A stretch of 14,214 nt of DNA from Methanomassiliicoccales archaeon (GTDB lineage Archaea > Thermoplasmatota > Thermoplasmata > Methanomassiliicoccales > Methanomethylophilaceae), in the NCBI GenBank assembly GCA_900767505.1, contig CAAFZG010000084.1:1-14214 (forward strand), given 5' to 3'. The position numbers were made by a program, and so were the translations under genes. Below are positions 6,450-13,765 of the stretch, piece after piece. Under the pieces are notes generated by a model. That model made no database searches, was not told the origin of the DNA, and saw only the letters and a list, made by a program, of their open reading frames with translations. Numbering within the stretch: the stretch's first letter is position 1; each line of letters starts with the position of its first letter.

Positions 6450-8254
6450 TCTGCCACCCCAATCTTCGCTTTGAATTCGGCCACGGCCGATTCCGCCGTG
6501 CTGTCGGGCCCCATGGATGCCACGATATCGTTCGCGGCAAGGATCCATTCCGGCCCGAGGAATCCCTCATCCTTCGCTCCGAGTTCCGCAAGGTATGCGT
6601 GCATCATCGCCCTGGCCCTGATCTCCTTGGCCGCTTCCTTCCTCCCTCCGGGGGAGGATCTCAGTATCCTTCCGATCACAGGCGAAGCGAACAGGGTCTC
6701 CGGCCCCGATATGTCCACGAACTCCCCCGCTGAATCCCCCGTGGAGACGACCTCCTCCACGCGTCTGATCAGGTTCCCGGATCTCCTGTCCCTGACCGTG
6801 CCCATGGTGACCACGATGTCCGTGGCCATGAACGCCTCGGGGCTGATGCCCAGGTCGAAGACCACCCTCTTGTACACCGAATCGGCGGAATCTCCGTGGA
6901 TCGTCCCGAGGATGGCGCTTCCCGCCCTTCCGGCGCGCATGCTCTGATACAGCGTCCGCGCCTCGTCGCCTCTCACCTCTCCGAGGACGATGGCGGATTC
7001 CCCCATCCTGAGCGATGCTCTGAGGGCCTCATCGGAACGGGAGAGCTGCGTGCCCTGCATCCGCTCGTCTATCAGGATCGTCTGAACCTTGTACCCCAGG
7101 CGTCTCATCAGGTCCCCAGGGAGCTCCAATGTGTCCTCTATCGTCAGAATGCGCTGATTCCTTCCGAATTCGAAGAGCAGCGCCGCGAGAAGGGATGATT
7201 TCCCCGCACCGCGGGGACCGCAGACAAGGAACGTCGCCCTGCTGTTCACAAGATAGGACAGAAGGCCGGCGGTCCTCGGGTCGACCGTTCCGTTGGATAT
7301 CAGTCTGGTGAGGGTCCAGGGCCTCTCGGAGCGCTTGCGGATGGCGACGGCGTTCCCGTTGGGACTCATCGGGTATCCCATGACGGTCACCCTCGCGTCG
7401 AACCCTTTGAAATCCGTCTCGAGGACGGGGTCGGAGCGGCAGAAGCGCAGTCCGCTGTCCCGCTTCAGAATGTTCACAAGGTTGTCCACCTCCCTTCTGT
7501 CGGCCATGAGGTTGGTCCTGCATCTGAGGTGGGAGTTCAGCCCGCCGATGCCGTTCATCGTCACGTGGATCCTGTTCTCGTCGCAGGGCGCGTCTATGTA
7601 GATATCCTCTATATGGGGGTCGGAGAGCAGGACCTCGAATATGCCCGCGCCGACGGAGTGCCTGTGGACTATCGAGCAGATGTCGTTCACGACGGCGTCC
7701 ATGCTCTCGTTCCCGCAGAGGATCCTCAATTCATCGGTCCTGTCGGCGAGGAGGGAGCGGGCCAGCTCCATTATGCTGTCGCGGTCGGTCCTTCCTCCCC
7801 TTTCCCTGTGGATCTCCCTGATCTCGTCGATCAGGTCCATCACAAGGGAGTTCAGGGCATCCGGATAGGCGTATTCCCTGGGCGTCACCCTGTACTCGGT
7901 GCTCCCGTCGCCGGACGTGCCTATCATCACGCTTCCGCACGGCGTCATGTAGGATGCGATCGGTGCGAGGACCTCCGAGGGGTCGGTCATCCAGCAGTCC
8001 GTGTAGGACGGCTTCCTGCGTACATCGGCGGATGCGAGGGTTGAGAATACGGAGACGAGATCCTGTCTCCTTCTTGGAGGCTGTATCCTGTGCGGTACCG
8101 CTTCGGACACCACGAAGGATGCCGAGGGGCCGAAGCTTCTCGGGACGGGGGCGGCATCTGATTCCAGGCCGAACGCCCCGCATTCCTTGTCGGGGTCGTC
8201 TTCCTTCGCATCGTCCTTGGTCCTGTACGGCCGGACGATCCTGTCTAGGTTCAT
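6446..8254 (-). CDS. Type IV pilus/type II secretion ATPase (T2SSE/VirB11-like)
   Basis: This is a 602-residue cytosolic hexameric ATPase that would power pilin assembly or secretion through the platform protein encoded next to it. Residues 1 to about 170 form a polar N-terminal region without a clear motif. An N-terminal domain with LSDPHIEDIYIDAP and a DARVTVMGYPMSPNGNAVAIRK stretch precedes the core. The Walker A motif is GPRGAGKSS (346-354, Lys352). After it come an ILTIEDTLEL Asp box, the Walker B region IVLGEVRGDEA, and the His box GTIHGDSADSVYKRVV, followed by SPEAFMATDIVV. These match archaeal pilus/archaellum-type ATPases. The start at 8254 is chosen because ATGA overlaps the stop of the upstream gene; the frame extends to 8350, but that part would overlap the neighbour. 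The function is secure at family level. The substrate is unknown. Confidence 0.9.
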   Translation of the reverse strand: MNLDRIVRPYRTKDDAKEDDPDKECGAFGLESDAAPVPRSFGPSASFVVSEAVPHRIQPPRRRQDLVSVFSTLASADVRRKPSYTDCWMTDPSEVLAPIASYMTPCGSVMIGTSGDGSTEYRVTPREYAYPDALNSLVMDLIDEIREIHRERGGRTDRDSIMELARSLLADRTDELRILCGNESMDAVVNDICSIVHRHSVGAGIFEVLLSDPHIEDIYIDAPCDENRIHVTMNGIGGLNSHLRCRTNLMADRREVDNLVNILKRDSGLRFCRSDPVLETDFKGFDARVTVMGYPMSPNGNAVAIRKRSERPWTLTRLISNGTVDPRTAGLLSYLVNSRATFLVCGPRGAGKSSLLAALLFEFGRNQRILTIEDTLELPGDLMRRLGYKVQTILIDERMQGTQLSRSDEALRASLRMGESAIVLGEVRGDEARTLYQSMRAGRAGSAILGTIHGDSADSVYKRVVFDLGISPEAFMATDIVVTMGTVRDRRSGNLIRRVEEVVSTGDSAGEFVDISGPETLFASPVIGRILRSSPGGRKEAAKEIRARAMMHAYLAELGAKDEGFLGPEWILAANDIVASMGPDSTAESAVAEFKAKIGVAE

Positions 8255-8760
8255 CTCGGACACCTCCCGATCATCTTCGCAAGGATGTCCGAGAGGCTGG
8301 ATTCCACCTGGTCCAGGGCCGCGGATGTGCGTCTGATGCATTCCTCGCATCCCGGCCTGTCGGGAGGGTCGTCGTCCAGGAGCCTCCTTCCTTCGCCGAC
8401 TGCGTCATTCGGGAATGCTTCCCATACCGCGTCCATGACACTGTTCCGTTCCATAGGGCAGCTGCGGCACTGGATCCTCGGTCTTCCTTCGGTGTAGGAC
8501 CATCTCATCACGGATGCGGCGTCCCTCACGGCCTCTCCGGCCGTGCCCGAGATCTCCGTATCCATTCCTGTCCTCAGAACTATCCTGTCCGTGCCGCCTG
8601 TGTTGCTCATGAGCCTCACCATGCATCTGAGGCACTCCTCCGAGCCGGGGACGGGTGCGATACCGCATCCCCTGCAGTCGATGATCATGGCATTCCCTTC
8701 TGTTGTGACATCGGGAGGCTCGACGCCGTCCGGGCGAAATGCCGACAGTATGCGCATCAT
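8251..8760 (-). CDS. Eight-cysteine CxxC protein leading the pilus operon
   Basis: This is a 169-residue soluble protein that I do not recognise. Its visible feature is four CxxC pairs in two groups. The first group is C29/C32 and C43/C46, arranged like a compact zinc ribbon. The second is C98/C101 and C138/C141, separated by a mostly polar helix-rich region. Two bound zinc ions, or less likely an iron-sulfur cluster, are inferred. It has no signal peptide or membrane segment. Translation is coupled through a 4-base ATGA overlap to the secretion ATPase, which suggests that it acts with that machine, for example as a regulator or assembly factor. That role is inference only. ATG at 8760 (or the next codon) is used because a TATA-like box lies about 26 bases upstream. 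Met25 would also keep all the cysteines. Confidence 0.8.
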   Translation of the reverse strand: MMRILSAFRPDGVEPPDVTTEGNAMIIDCRGCGIAPVPGSEECLRCMVRLMSNTGGTDRIVLRTGMDTEISGTAGEAVRDAASVMRWSYTEGRPRIQCRSCPMERNSVMDAVWEAFPNDAVGEGRRLLDDDPPDRPGCEECIRRTSAALDQVESSLSDILAKMIGRCPR

Positions 8761-8785
8761 GGGCGTACGTTTCCGTCGGAGGGAA

Positions 8786-8791
8786 GATAAA
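8786..8791 (-). promoter_or_regulatory. TATA-like box of the pilus operon
   Basis: The minus strand reads CCCTTTATCTTCC, with TTTATC about 26 bases from the ATG at 8760. This position implies a nearly leaderless mRNA for the three-gene operon. Confidence 0.45.
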
Positions 8792-9005
8792 GGGTCGCCG
8801 GATAGTCACACTGCGCCGAGGATCCATCGGAAAACAGAACGAAACAGGCGAGGATGATGTTCGGAATGGCAGTTTTCACCGGTCCGTGCAACAATGCTGT
8901 CGGTTCTGGAGTGTCTGAAAACCATCGTTTCCGCTGGACCTTCGGTATTTCCCAACCCGATCGGTCCGACCGCTCCTGAAGATATCAGGAAGAATTCGAG
9001 AAGCC

Positions 9006-9064
9006 TAGTTTAAGATAAGAGGAAATTTTTGACAACTTTAGTTTAAGATAACAGGAAATTTTTG
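9006..9064 (+). repeat. Two 26-base direct repeats, 33-base period
   Basis: The units 9006-9031 and 9039-9064 differ at a single base; the shared parts are TAGTTTAAGATAA and AGGAAATTTTTG. They sit 35-93 bases upstream of the ATPase start, in an AT-rich stretch that must also contain its promoter. A tandem protein-binding site is the simplest reading. Confidence 0.85.
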
Positions 9065-9082
9065 TGAACCCTTGAAAGAATC

Positions 9083-9089
9083 AGGTGAT
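9083..9089 (+). promoter_or_regulatory. Ribosome binding site that decides the ATPase start
   Basis: AGGTGAT is complementary to the 3' end of archaeal 16S rRNA and lies 10 bases before the GTG at 9100. The in-frame GTG at 9085 lies inside this motif, so 9100 is the better start. Confidence 0.65.
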
Positions 9090-9099
9090 TGTTCATATC

Positions 9100-10449
9100 G
9101 TGAAGAGGAAGATCTACGACCGTTTGCTGCAATGGAAGGAAGAGAGCAGGGGCAGATCCGCCCTGCTTGTCGAAGGGGCTCGCCGTGTAGGCAAAAGCTA
9201 CATCGTGGAGGAGTTCGGGATGAAGGAATACGCATCTTACCTTCTGATCGATTTCAGCAAGACGACGCCGAGGATCAAGAATCTCTTCGTCAACGATCTT
9301 CATGACGTGCCCATGCTTCTCCAGAAGCTCTCCAACCTCACCGCGACCAGGTTCGTCGAGCGCGATACGCTGATCATCTTCGATGAGGTCCAGAAGTGCC
9401 CCAGGGCCAGGGAGGCGATCAAGTTCCTGGTGGAGGACGGCAGATACGATTACATCGAGACAGGATCGCTGATATCCATCCGCGAGAACGCGGCCGATAT
9501 GATCATCCACTCCGAAGAGGAGAGGATACAGATGTACCCGATGGATTTCGAGGAATTCTGCTGGGCAATGGGGGACGAGGTCACCGTACCCGCCATACGC
9601 GAGCATTTCGAATCCCTAAAGCCTCTCGGAGAGGACATCCACGCTTCGTTCATGGACACGTTCCGGAAGTACATGATCGTCGGAGGTATGCCGATGGCCG
9701 TCGGGGAGTACGCATCCACCTCTGATTTCGCCAAGGTCGAACGCATAAAGAGGCAGATAATAGGCCTGCATATGGAGGACATCGGCAAACGCTCCAAGAC
9801 CAACAAGAGGAAGACCTCCGCTCTGTACGAGGCGATCCCTGCAGAACTGTCCAAACACAACAAGGTGTTCAATCTTGCCGATATCGATCCGAACGGGAAG
9901 TTTGCGAACTACGAGGATCCCATCTACTGGCTGGAGGACTCGATGATCGTGAACACCTGCTACAGCTCGAGCGAGCCGAGCATAGCTCTGGGGCTCGATC
10001 GGGACCTGAGCACCATGAAGCTCTATTCGGGCGACACGGGGCTGCTGGTCAGCATGGCGATCGACACGGGCACTTCCACGGAGAACGAGATCTACATCGA
10101 CATCCTGCAGGACCGCCTGCATCTGGATGAGGGGATGTTCGCGGAGAACATCGTGGCGCAGATGCTGAAGGCCAACGGTCACAGGCTGTTCTTCCATGCG
10201 TTCTACAAGAACGGAAGCAACGGGAGCAAGAGCAGGAACAGATGCGAGGTGGATTTCCTGATAAAAAGCGGCAGGAAGATATCGGCGGTGGAGGTGAAGA
10301 CCGGAAGGAGCACAGACCATGCCTCACTGGACTACATCATGAAGAAGTACACCAAGCAGTTGGGGCAGTGCTATGTCCTTCACACGAAGGATCTGAGGAA
10401 GGAGGGAAACCTCCTGTACCTGCCGATCTACATGGCGATTTGTCTGTGA
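9100..10449 (+). CDS. AAA ATPase with nuclease-like DUF4143 domain
   Basis: This is a 449-residue cytosolic protein of the AAA_14/DUF4143 class. Residues 1-15 are the family's opening helix (KRKIYDRLLQWKEE). The Walker A motif is GARRVGKS (26-33). Walker B is LIIFDEVQ (91-98, with Asp95 and Glu96). A TGSLIS sensor, the YPMDFEEFCWA segment and VGGMPMAV follow. The C-terminal domain has CEVDFLI (Glu383, Asp385), AVEVKTG (Glu398, Lys400) and the tail LLYLPIYMAICL. E-D-ExK spacing of this kind is typical of the PD-(D/E)XK fold, so DNA cleavage or binding is conceivable but unproven. The start is GTG at 9100, on the strength of the AGGTGAT site. It is the only plus-strand gene in the window and seems monocistronic. 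The remnant at 9-546 belongs to the same subfamily. The biological role of the family is not settled. Confidence 0.9.
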   Translation: MKRKIYDRLLQWKEESRGRSALLVEGARRVGKSYIVEEFGMKEYASYLLIDFSKTTPRIKNLFVNDLHDVPMLLQKLSNLTATRFVERDTLIIFDEVQKCPRAREAIKFLVEDGRYDYIETGSLISIRENAADMIIHSEEERIQMYPMDFEEFCWAMGDEVTVPAIREHFESLKPLGEDIHASFMDTFRKYMIVGGMPMAVGEYASTSDFAKVERIKRQIIGLHMEDIGKRSKTNKRKTSALYEAIPAELSKHNKVFNLADIDPNGKFANYEDPIYWLEDSMIVNTCYSSSEPSIALGLDRDLSTMKLYSGDTGLLVSMAIDTGTSTENEIYIDILQDRLHLDEGMFAENIVAQMLKANGHRLFFHAFYKNGSNGSKSRNRCEVDFLIKSGRKISAVEVKTGRSTDHASLDYIMKKYTKQLGQCYVLHTKDLRKEGNLLYLPIYMAICL

Positions 10450-10460
10450 TGGGAGTCCGT

Positions 10461-10488
10461 CCGTAAGGGCCTGGTTCACCAGACACGG
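10461..10488. terminator. Nested hairpin between convergent genes
   Basis: CTGG (10471-10474) pairs with CCAG (10479-10482) around TTCA, inside an outer CCGT (10461-10464) and ACGG (10485-10488) pairing. It occupies most of the 40-base gap between two convergent stop codons and could serve both transcripts. There is no T tract. Confidence 0.3.
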
Positions 10489-10489
10489 A

Positions 10490-11362
10490 TCAGCTCCTGG
10501 AGAACAGGGCCCTGGCCCTGCGTTCCGTGCGGATCGGCGATTGTTCGACCCCGATGTCGGCCTCCAGGCCATCATGGCCTGTGCTTTCCGCTCCGGATCC
10601 CGGGTCCTTGAACATGAGGTGCGGCCTCTCCTCGAACTCCGTGATCTCGCATCCTACTCCGTACACGGCATCTATGTTGTCCGGCGTGAGGACGTCGTCG
10701 GGGGAGCCGTCGGCGAATATCTTTCCTTCGCTGAGGAGGATTATCCTGTCCGAATAACGGGAGGCGATGTTGAGGTCGTGGCAGATCATGATGATTATCA
10801 TCCCCTCAGATACGGAAAGGCTTTTGAGCATGCGGGCGACGGCTATCTGATGCTTGATGTCGAGATTGGCCGTGGGCTCGTCGAGAAGGAGGATCCTGGA
10901 CTCCTGCGCGAGTCCCCTGGCCAGCATGACCTTCTGGTGCTGTCCTGCGGAGAGCTCGTTGAACGAACGCATCGCCAGGTCCTCGATGCCCATCATCTTC
11001 AATGCCGAATGAACGGCGCGGAGGTCGTCATCGGTGCGTCTGTTCCCGCTGTGCGGGTACCTTCCGAGCATGACGGTGTCCGCCACGGACATCGGGAATG
11101 CAGTGGCGGATGTGCAGGGAACATAGGCCATGAACTTGGCGAGCTCCTTCTTGGGGATGTCCGAGACATCCCTTCCGTCGACTTCCACTATGCCGGAGCG
11201 GGGTTCCAATATGCGGTTGATACAGTGTATCAACGTCGATTTTCCTACTCCGTTCGGTCCCAGGACTGAGACGAATGCCGGAGCATCCACAGAGAATGAT
11301 ACATCGTCCAGCACGTTGCGGTCGTTGTATCCGAAGACGAGATTCTTAATGTCCAGCTTCAT
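10490..11362 (-). CDS. ABC transporter ATPase, iron/cobalamin import type
   Basis: This is a 290-residue ATP-binding subunit of the FecE/BtuD class, which drives import of an iron chelate or corrinoid through the FecCD permeases encoded just upstream. The Walker A motif is GPNGVGKST (35-43). The signature is LSAGQ (137-141), Walker B is ILLLDEPT (157-164), and the H-loop is CHDL with His195. The VADTVMLGRYPHSG segment typical of this class lies between Walker A and the signature. The C-terminus runs about 30 residues beyond the usual length, with a polar tail after the PHLMFKDPG segment. The start ATG at 11362 follows the permease stop with a 9-base gap, so the two are cotranscribed. The substrate cannot be fixed from sequence; iron-siderophore, haem and cobalamin are all possible. 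Confidence 0.92.
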   Translation of the reverse strand: MKLDIKNLVFGYNDRNVLDDVSFSVDAPAFVSVLGPNGVGKSTLIHCINRILEPRSGIVEVDGRDVSDIPKKELAKFMAYVPCTSATAFPMSVADTVMLGRYPHSGNRRTDDDLRAVHSALKMMGIEDLAMRSFNELSAGQHQKVMLARGLAQESRILLLDEPTANLDIKHQIAVARMLKSLSVSEGMIIIMICHDLNIASRYSDRIILLSEGKIFADGSPDDVLTPDNIDAVYGVGCEITEFEERPHLMFKDPGSGAESTGHDGLEADIGVEQSPIRTERRARALFSRS

Positions 11363-11371
11363 TTTATCACA

Positions 11372-12436
11372 TCAGGTCCAGACTTTTTTGTGTTGGCGCA
11401 CGAGAATATAGATGAATAGAGGTCCGCCGATGAGGGATGTTATCACTCCCACGGGGAGACCAGTGGCGGTTATCTCCACCGCTATGCAGTCGGAGGCTGC
11501 GAGAACGAGGGCTCCGCAGGCCGCGGATGCGGGTATGAGGTAGCGGTTGTCGGAGCCGAGGAAGATCCTCATGACATGCGGGGCTACAAGTCCGACGAAA
11601 CCGATCGTACCCGTGAAACAGACCAGTGTGGCGGTCACGAGGGAGACGATGGCGATGACTGCGAGCCTCGTCCTCTTGGGATCGATGCCGGTGGAGGATG
11701 CTATCTGCTCCGTGCATGAGAGCAGATTCAGCTTCGCGCTCATCATCGAAAGCAGGATCATCCCTGCCAAGGTGGCGATGATCAGATGCGGGAGCGACGA
11801 CCATGTCACGCTTCCGAGGGTTCCCAGGGACCATGTGTAGACCGATGCGAAGGTCTCCTCCGATGCGGTCAGCTTCAGCATCGTTGTGAATGCCGAGAAT
11901 ATGTACATCACCGCTATTCCGACGAGGATCATGGTCGTGGAGTTGGATCCGCTTCTGACCCCGGATACCGCTATGATGGCGGCGGCGGGGATGAGGGAGA
12001 CGATGAATGCGTTGGATATCGCCCCGACCTCGCCTCCGAGGAACGGAAGGACGAAGAGTCCCGATATCATGGCAAGGGCTATTCCGAAGTTCGCTCCGGA
12101 TGCGATACCTGTCATGTAAGGATCCGCCAGCGGATTCCTCAGCGCGCTCTGCATCGCCGCTCCGCATACTCCGAGTCCTGCGCCGACAACGACCACCGCA
12201 ACCCCTCTGGGTGCGGATTTCTGCCACACCACGTAGTCATCCAACGGATTCGACGGCGTCACGCCGCGGATGTGGTCGATCAGGACGCGATACGCCTCCG
12301 AGAACTCTATGTTGTATGGGCCGAAGGCGATCTCCAGCAATCCTGCCAGGAGGGCGATCGCCACGATGGCGATGATTATGAGCACCTTGCGGTGCGACGA
12401 GGCACGGTAGAGGCTGAGGAATTCTTCTGTCTTCAT
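11372..12436 (-). CDS. FecCD/BtuC-family ABC permease, second copy
   Basis: This is a 354-residue polytopic membrane protein that forms part of the translocation channel. Family landmarks are present: PRGVAVVVVGAGLGVCGAAMQ, then RNPLADPYMTGIASGA, the coupling-helix region with FTGTIGFVGLVAPHVMR, FLGSDNRYLIPASAACGA, and the end GLPVGVITSLIGGPLF. The length is normal for the family. The frame is open much further upstream, but the ATG at 12436 overlaps the stop of the preceding permease as ATGA, and the sequence upstream of it is shadow of that gene. Two different permeases side by side suggest a heterodimeric channel, as in some FecCD systems, instead of the BtuC homodimer. Confidence 0.92.
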   Translation of the reverse strand: MKTEEFLSLYRASSHRKVLIIIAIVAIALLAGLLEIAFGPYNIEFSEAYRVLIDHIRGVTPSNPLDDYVVWQKSAPRGVAVVVVGAGLGVCGAAMQSALRNPLADPYMTGIASGANFGIALAMISGLFVLPFLGGEVGAISNAFIVSLIPAAAIIAVSGVRSGSNSTTMILVGIAVMYIFSAFTTMLKLTASEETFASVYTWSLGTLGSVTWSSLPHLIIATLAGMILLSMMSAKLNLLSCTEQIASSTGIDPKRTRLAVIAIVSLVTATLVCFTGTIGFVGLVAPHVMRIFLGSDNRYLIPASAACGALVLAASDCIAVEITATGLPVGVITSLIGGPLFIYILVRQHKKVWT

Positions 12437-13725
12437 TGCTGCCACGCCTCCCTGCGGGTGCGCATGATGAGTAAAAGGAACAGGGGTCCGCCGATGAACG
12501 AGAGGACGACCCCTACGGGCATGTCCCCTGTCGCAAGTATGCGGCTGATCACATCGGCCAGGAGCATGAACGCGGCTCCCATCGCAGCCGATGCGGGTAT
12601 CACGAGGCGGGTGTCGCTTCCCAGGATGAGCCTCACCATATGGGGCGCTATGAGTCCGAGGAATCCCACCAGTCCGATGAAACTGACGATGGATGCCGTC
12701 ACGAGGGACAGGATGACGAGACATACCATGCGGAATGTCTCCACGTCGAGCCCCATGGCCTTGGCGCTGTCATCTCCAGTCATCAGGAGGTTCATCTTGC
12801 CGGACATGGCGAAGAGCACCGACGAACCGGCGAGGACCATGATCAGCATCACGGGGATGTACGACCAGGTGGCACCGCTGAGGGATCCCACCGTCCAGAC
12901 GAATGCGTTCTTCATGGCCAGTTCGTCGGCCATCATCATTATCAGTGTGCTGAAAGCCGAGAATATGCACGACACGGCAGTTCCGACCAATATGATCGTT
13001 GCGGGCGAACCGCTGCTGATCCTGGAGACGGCTATCATTATCCCCGCAGGGATCAGGCTGAATACGAATGCGTTGAGTATCAGTCCGTACTGGCCGGTGC
13101 CCGTCATGGTCATTCCGAGCACTATCGCCATGGTGGCCCCCAGGACAGCGCCCGAGGATATCCCCGTCGTGTACGGGTCTGCGAGGGGGTTCTTCACGAC
13201 ACCCTGCATGACGGCGCCTCCGACGGCGAGTCCCGCTCCCGCGATTATCGCGACTATGGTCCTCGGAAGCTGCGAATCCCAGATCAGGATGTCGTGGAAC
13301 CAGTCGGATGTGCCCGCGGTGAACGTCTTCCCTCCGAGATGGTCTATGACGATGCCGTACGCATGAGCGAACGACAGGCCGTCTATGCCCGCGGACAGTG
13401 AGAATCCGAACAGGATGACCACGAGTGCGAGAAGGAAGATGATGAAAGCGATCTTCGTCACACGGCCCATGCGGTAGCTGCGGATGAATCCGCTCTCCGA
13501 TGCCGTGTCGGACGTCATGTCCATGTAGCGGGCGGAGAACGACGTGCGGTCCGCCCATATGAGGCAGGCGATGACGATGCATGTCACCGCGACGATGCCC
13601 GAGGCCAAGGATGCCATGGCCACACCGCCCATCCCCGTCTTGTACCCCATCGCAAGGACGAGGGCGCCCGTGGTTATCGCGATGACTATCGCCGATATCA
13701 GGTTGTGGATGGTGCGTTGCCTCAT
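12433..13725 (-). CDS. FecCD/BtuC-family ABC permease with N-terminal extension
   Basis: This is a 430-residue polytopic membrane protein, the first permease of the pair. The core begins near residue 89 (KIAFIIFLLALVVILFG). It carries the family marks GAGLAVGGAVMQGVVKNPLADPY, FIGLVGFLGLIAPHMVR, LGSDTRLVIPASAAMGAA and GDMPVGVVLSFIGGPLF. In front of the core is an extension of about 85 residues with two extra membrane segments (about 7-28 and 34-58) and a polar linker (DRTSFSARYMDMTS and onward). This makes it clearly longer than the usual 330-350 residues. The ATG at 13725 is the first start in the open frame and has no obvious alternative that keeps the extension. It lies 40 bases after the solute-binding protein gene, in the same operon. 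Confidence 0.9.
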   Translation of the reverse strand: MRQRTIHNLISAIVIAITTGALVLAMGYKTGMGGVAMASLASGIVAVTCIVIACLIWADRTSFSARYMDMTSDTASESGFIRSYRMGRVTKIAFIIFLLALVVILFGFSLSAGIDGLSFAHAYGIVIDHLGGKTFTAGTSDWFHDILIWDSQLPRTIVAIIAGAGLAVGGAVMQGVVKNPLADPYTTGISSGAVLGATMAIVLGMTMTGTGQYGLILNAFVFSLIPAGIMIAVSRISSGSPATIILVGTAVSCIFSAFSTLIMMMADELAMKNAFVWTVGSLSGATWSYIPVMLIMVLAGSSVLFAMSGKMNLLMTGDDSAKAMGLDVETFRMVCLVILSLVTASIVSFIGLVGFLGLIAPHMVRLILGSDTRLVIPASAAMGAAFMLLADVISRILATGDMPVGVVLSFIGGPLFLLLIMRTRREAWQQ

Positions 13726-13744
13726 GTTATCGGAAAAGGAAGGT

Positions 13745-13758
13745 GGGGCCTGAGCCCC
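13745..13758 (-). other. GC hairpin between binding-protein and permease genes
   Basis: GGGGC (13745-13749) and GCCCC (13754-13758) form a perfect 5-bp stem with a CTGA loop, 7 bases after the binding-protein stop. No T tract follows on the minus strand. Such a hairpin can protect the 3' end of the binding-protein mRNA and so raise its level over the permease. Confidence 0.4.
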
Positions 13759-13765
13759 GGTTTCA

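Larger units (their letters stand above)
8761..9099. other. 339-base divergent intergenic region
   Basis: This region separates the leftward pilus operon from the rightward ATPase. It holds the operon's TATA-like box, a small inverted repeat (TCCTGA 8974-8979 and TCAGGA 8985-8990), two tandem 26-base repeats (9006-9064) and a Shine-Dalgarno motif. I see no gene or RNA in 8800-8970. Confidence 0.6.

Noticed and set aside
6450..6548. 33 extra N-terminal codons for the platform protein
   Set aside because: They overlap the ATPase gene out of frame and show no membrane or family signal; the ATGA overlap gives a better start.
8255..8350. 32 extra N-terminal codons for the secretion ATPase
   Set aside because: They overlap the CxxC gene, and the ATG at 8254 forms the same ATGA junction seen at the other operon joints.
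9085..9087. GTG at 9085 as the start of the plus-strand ATPase
   Set aside because: It lies inside the AGGTGAT ribosome binding site; GTG at 9100 has proper spacing and begins the family's usual opening helix.
11786..13366. 526-residue plus-strand open frame
   Set aside because: It is antisense to two recognisable FecCD permeases; its Met/Thr/Ser-rich sequence has no domain.
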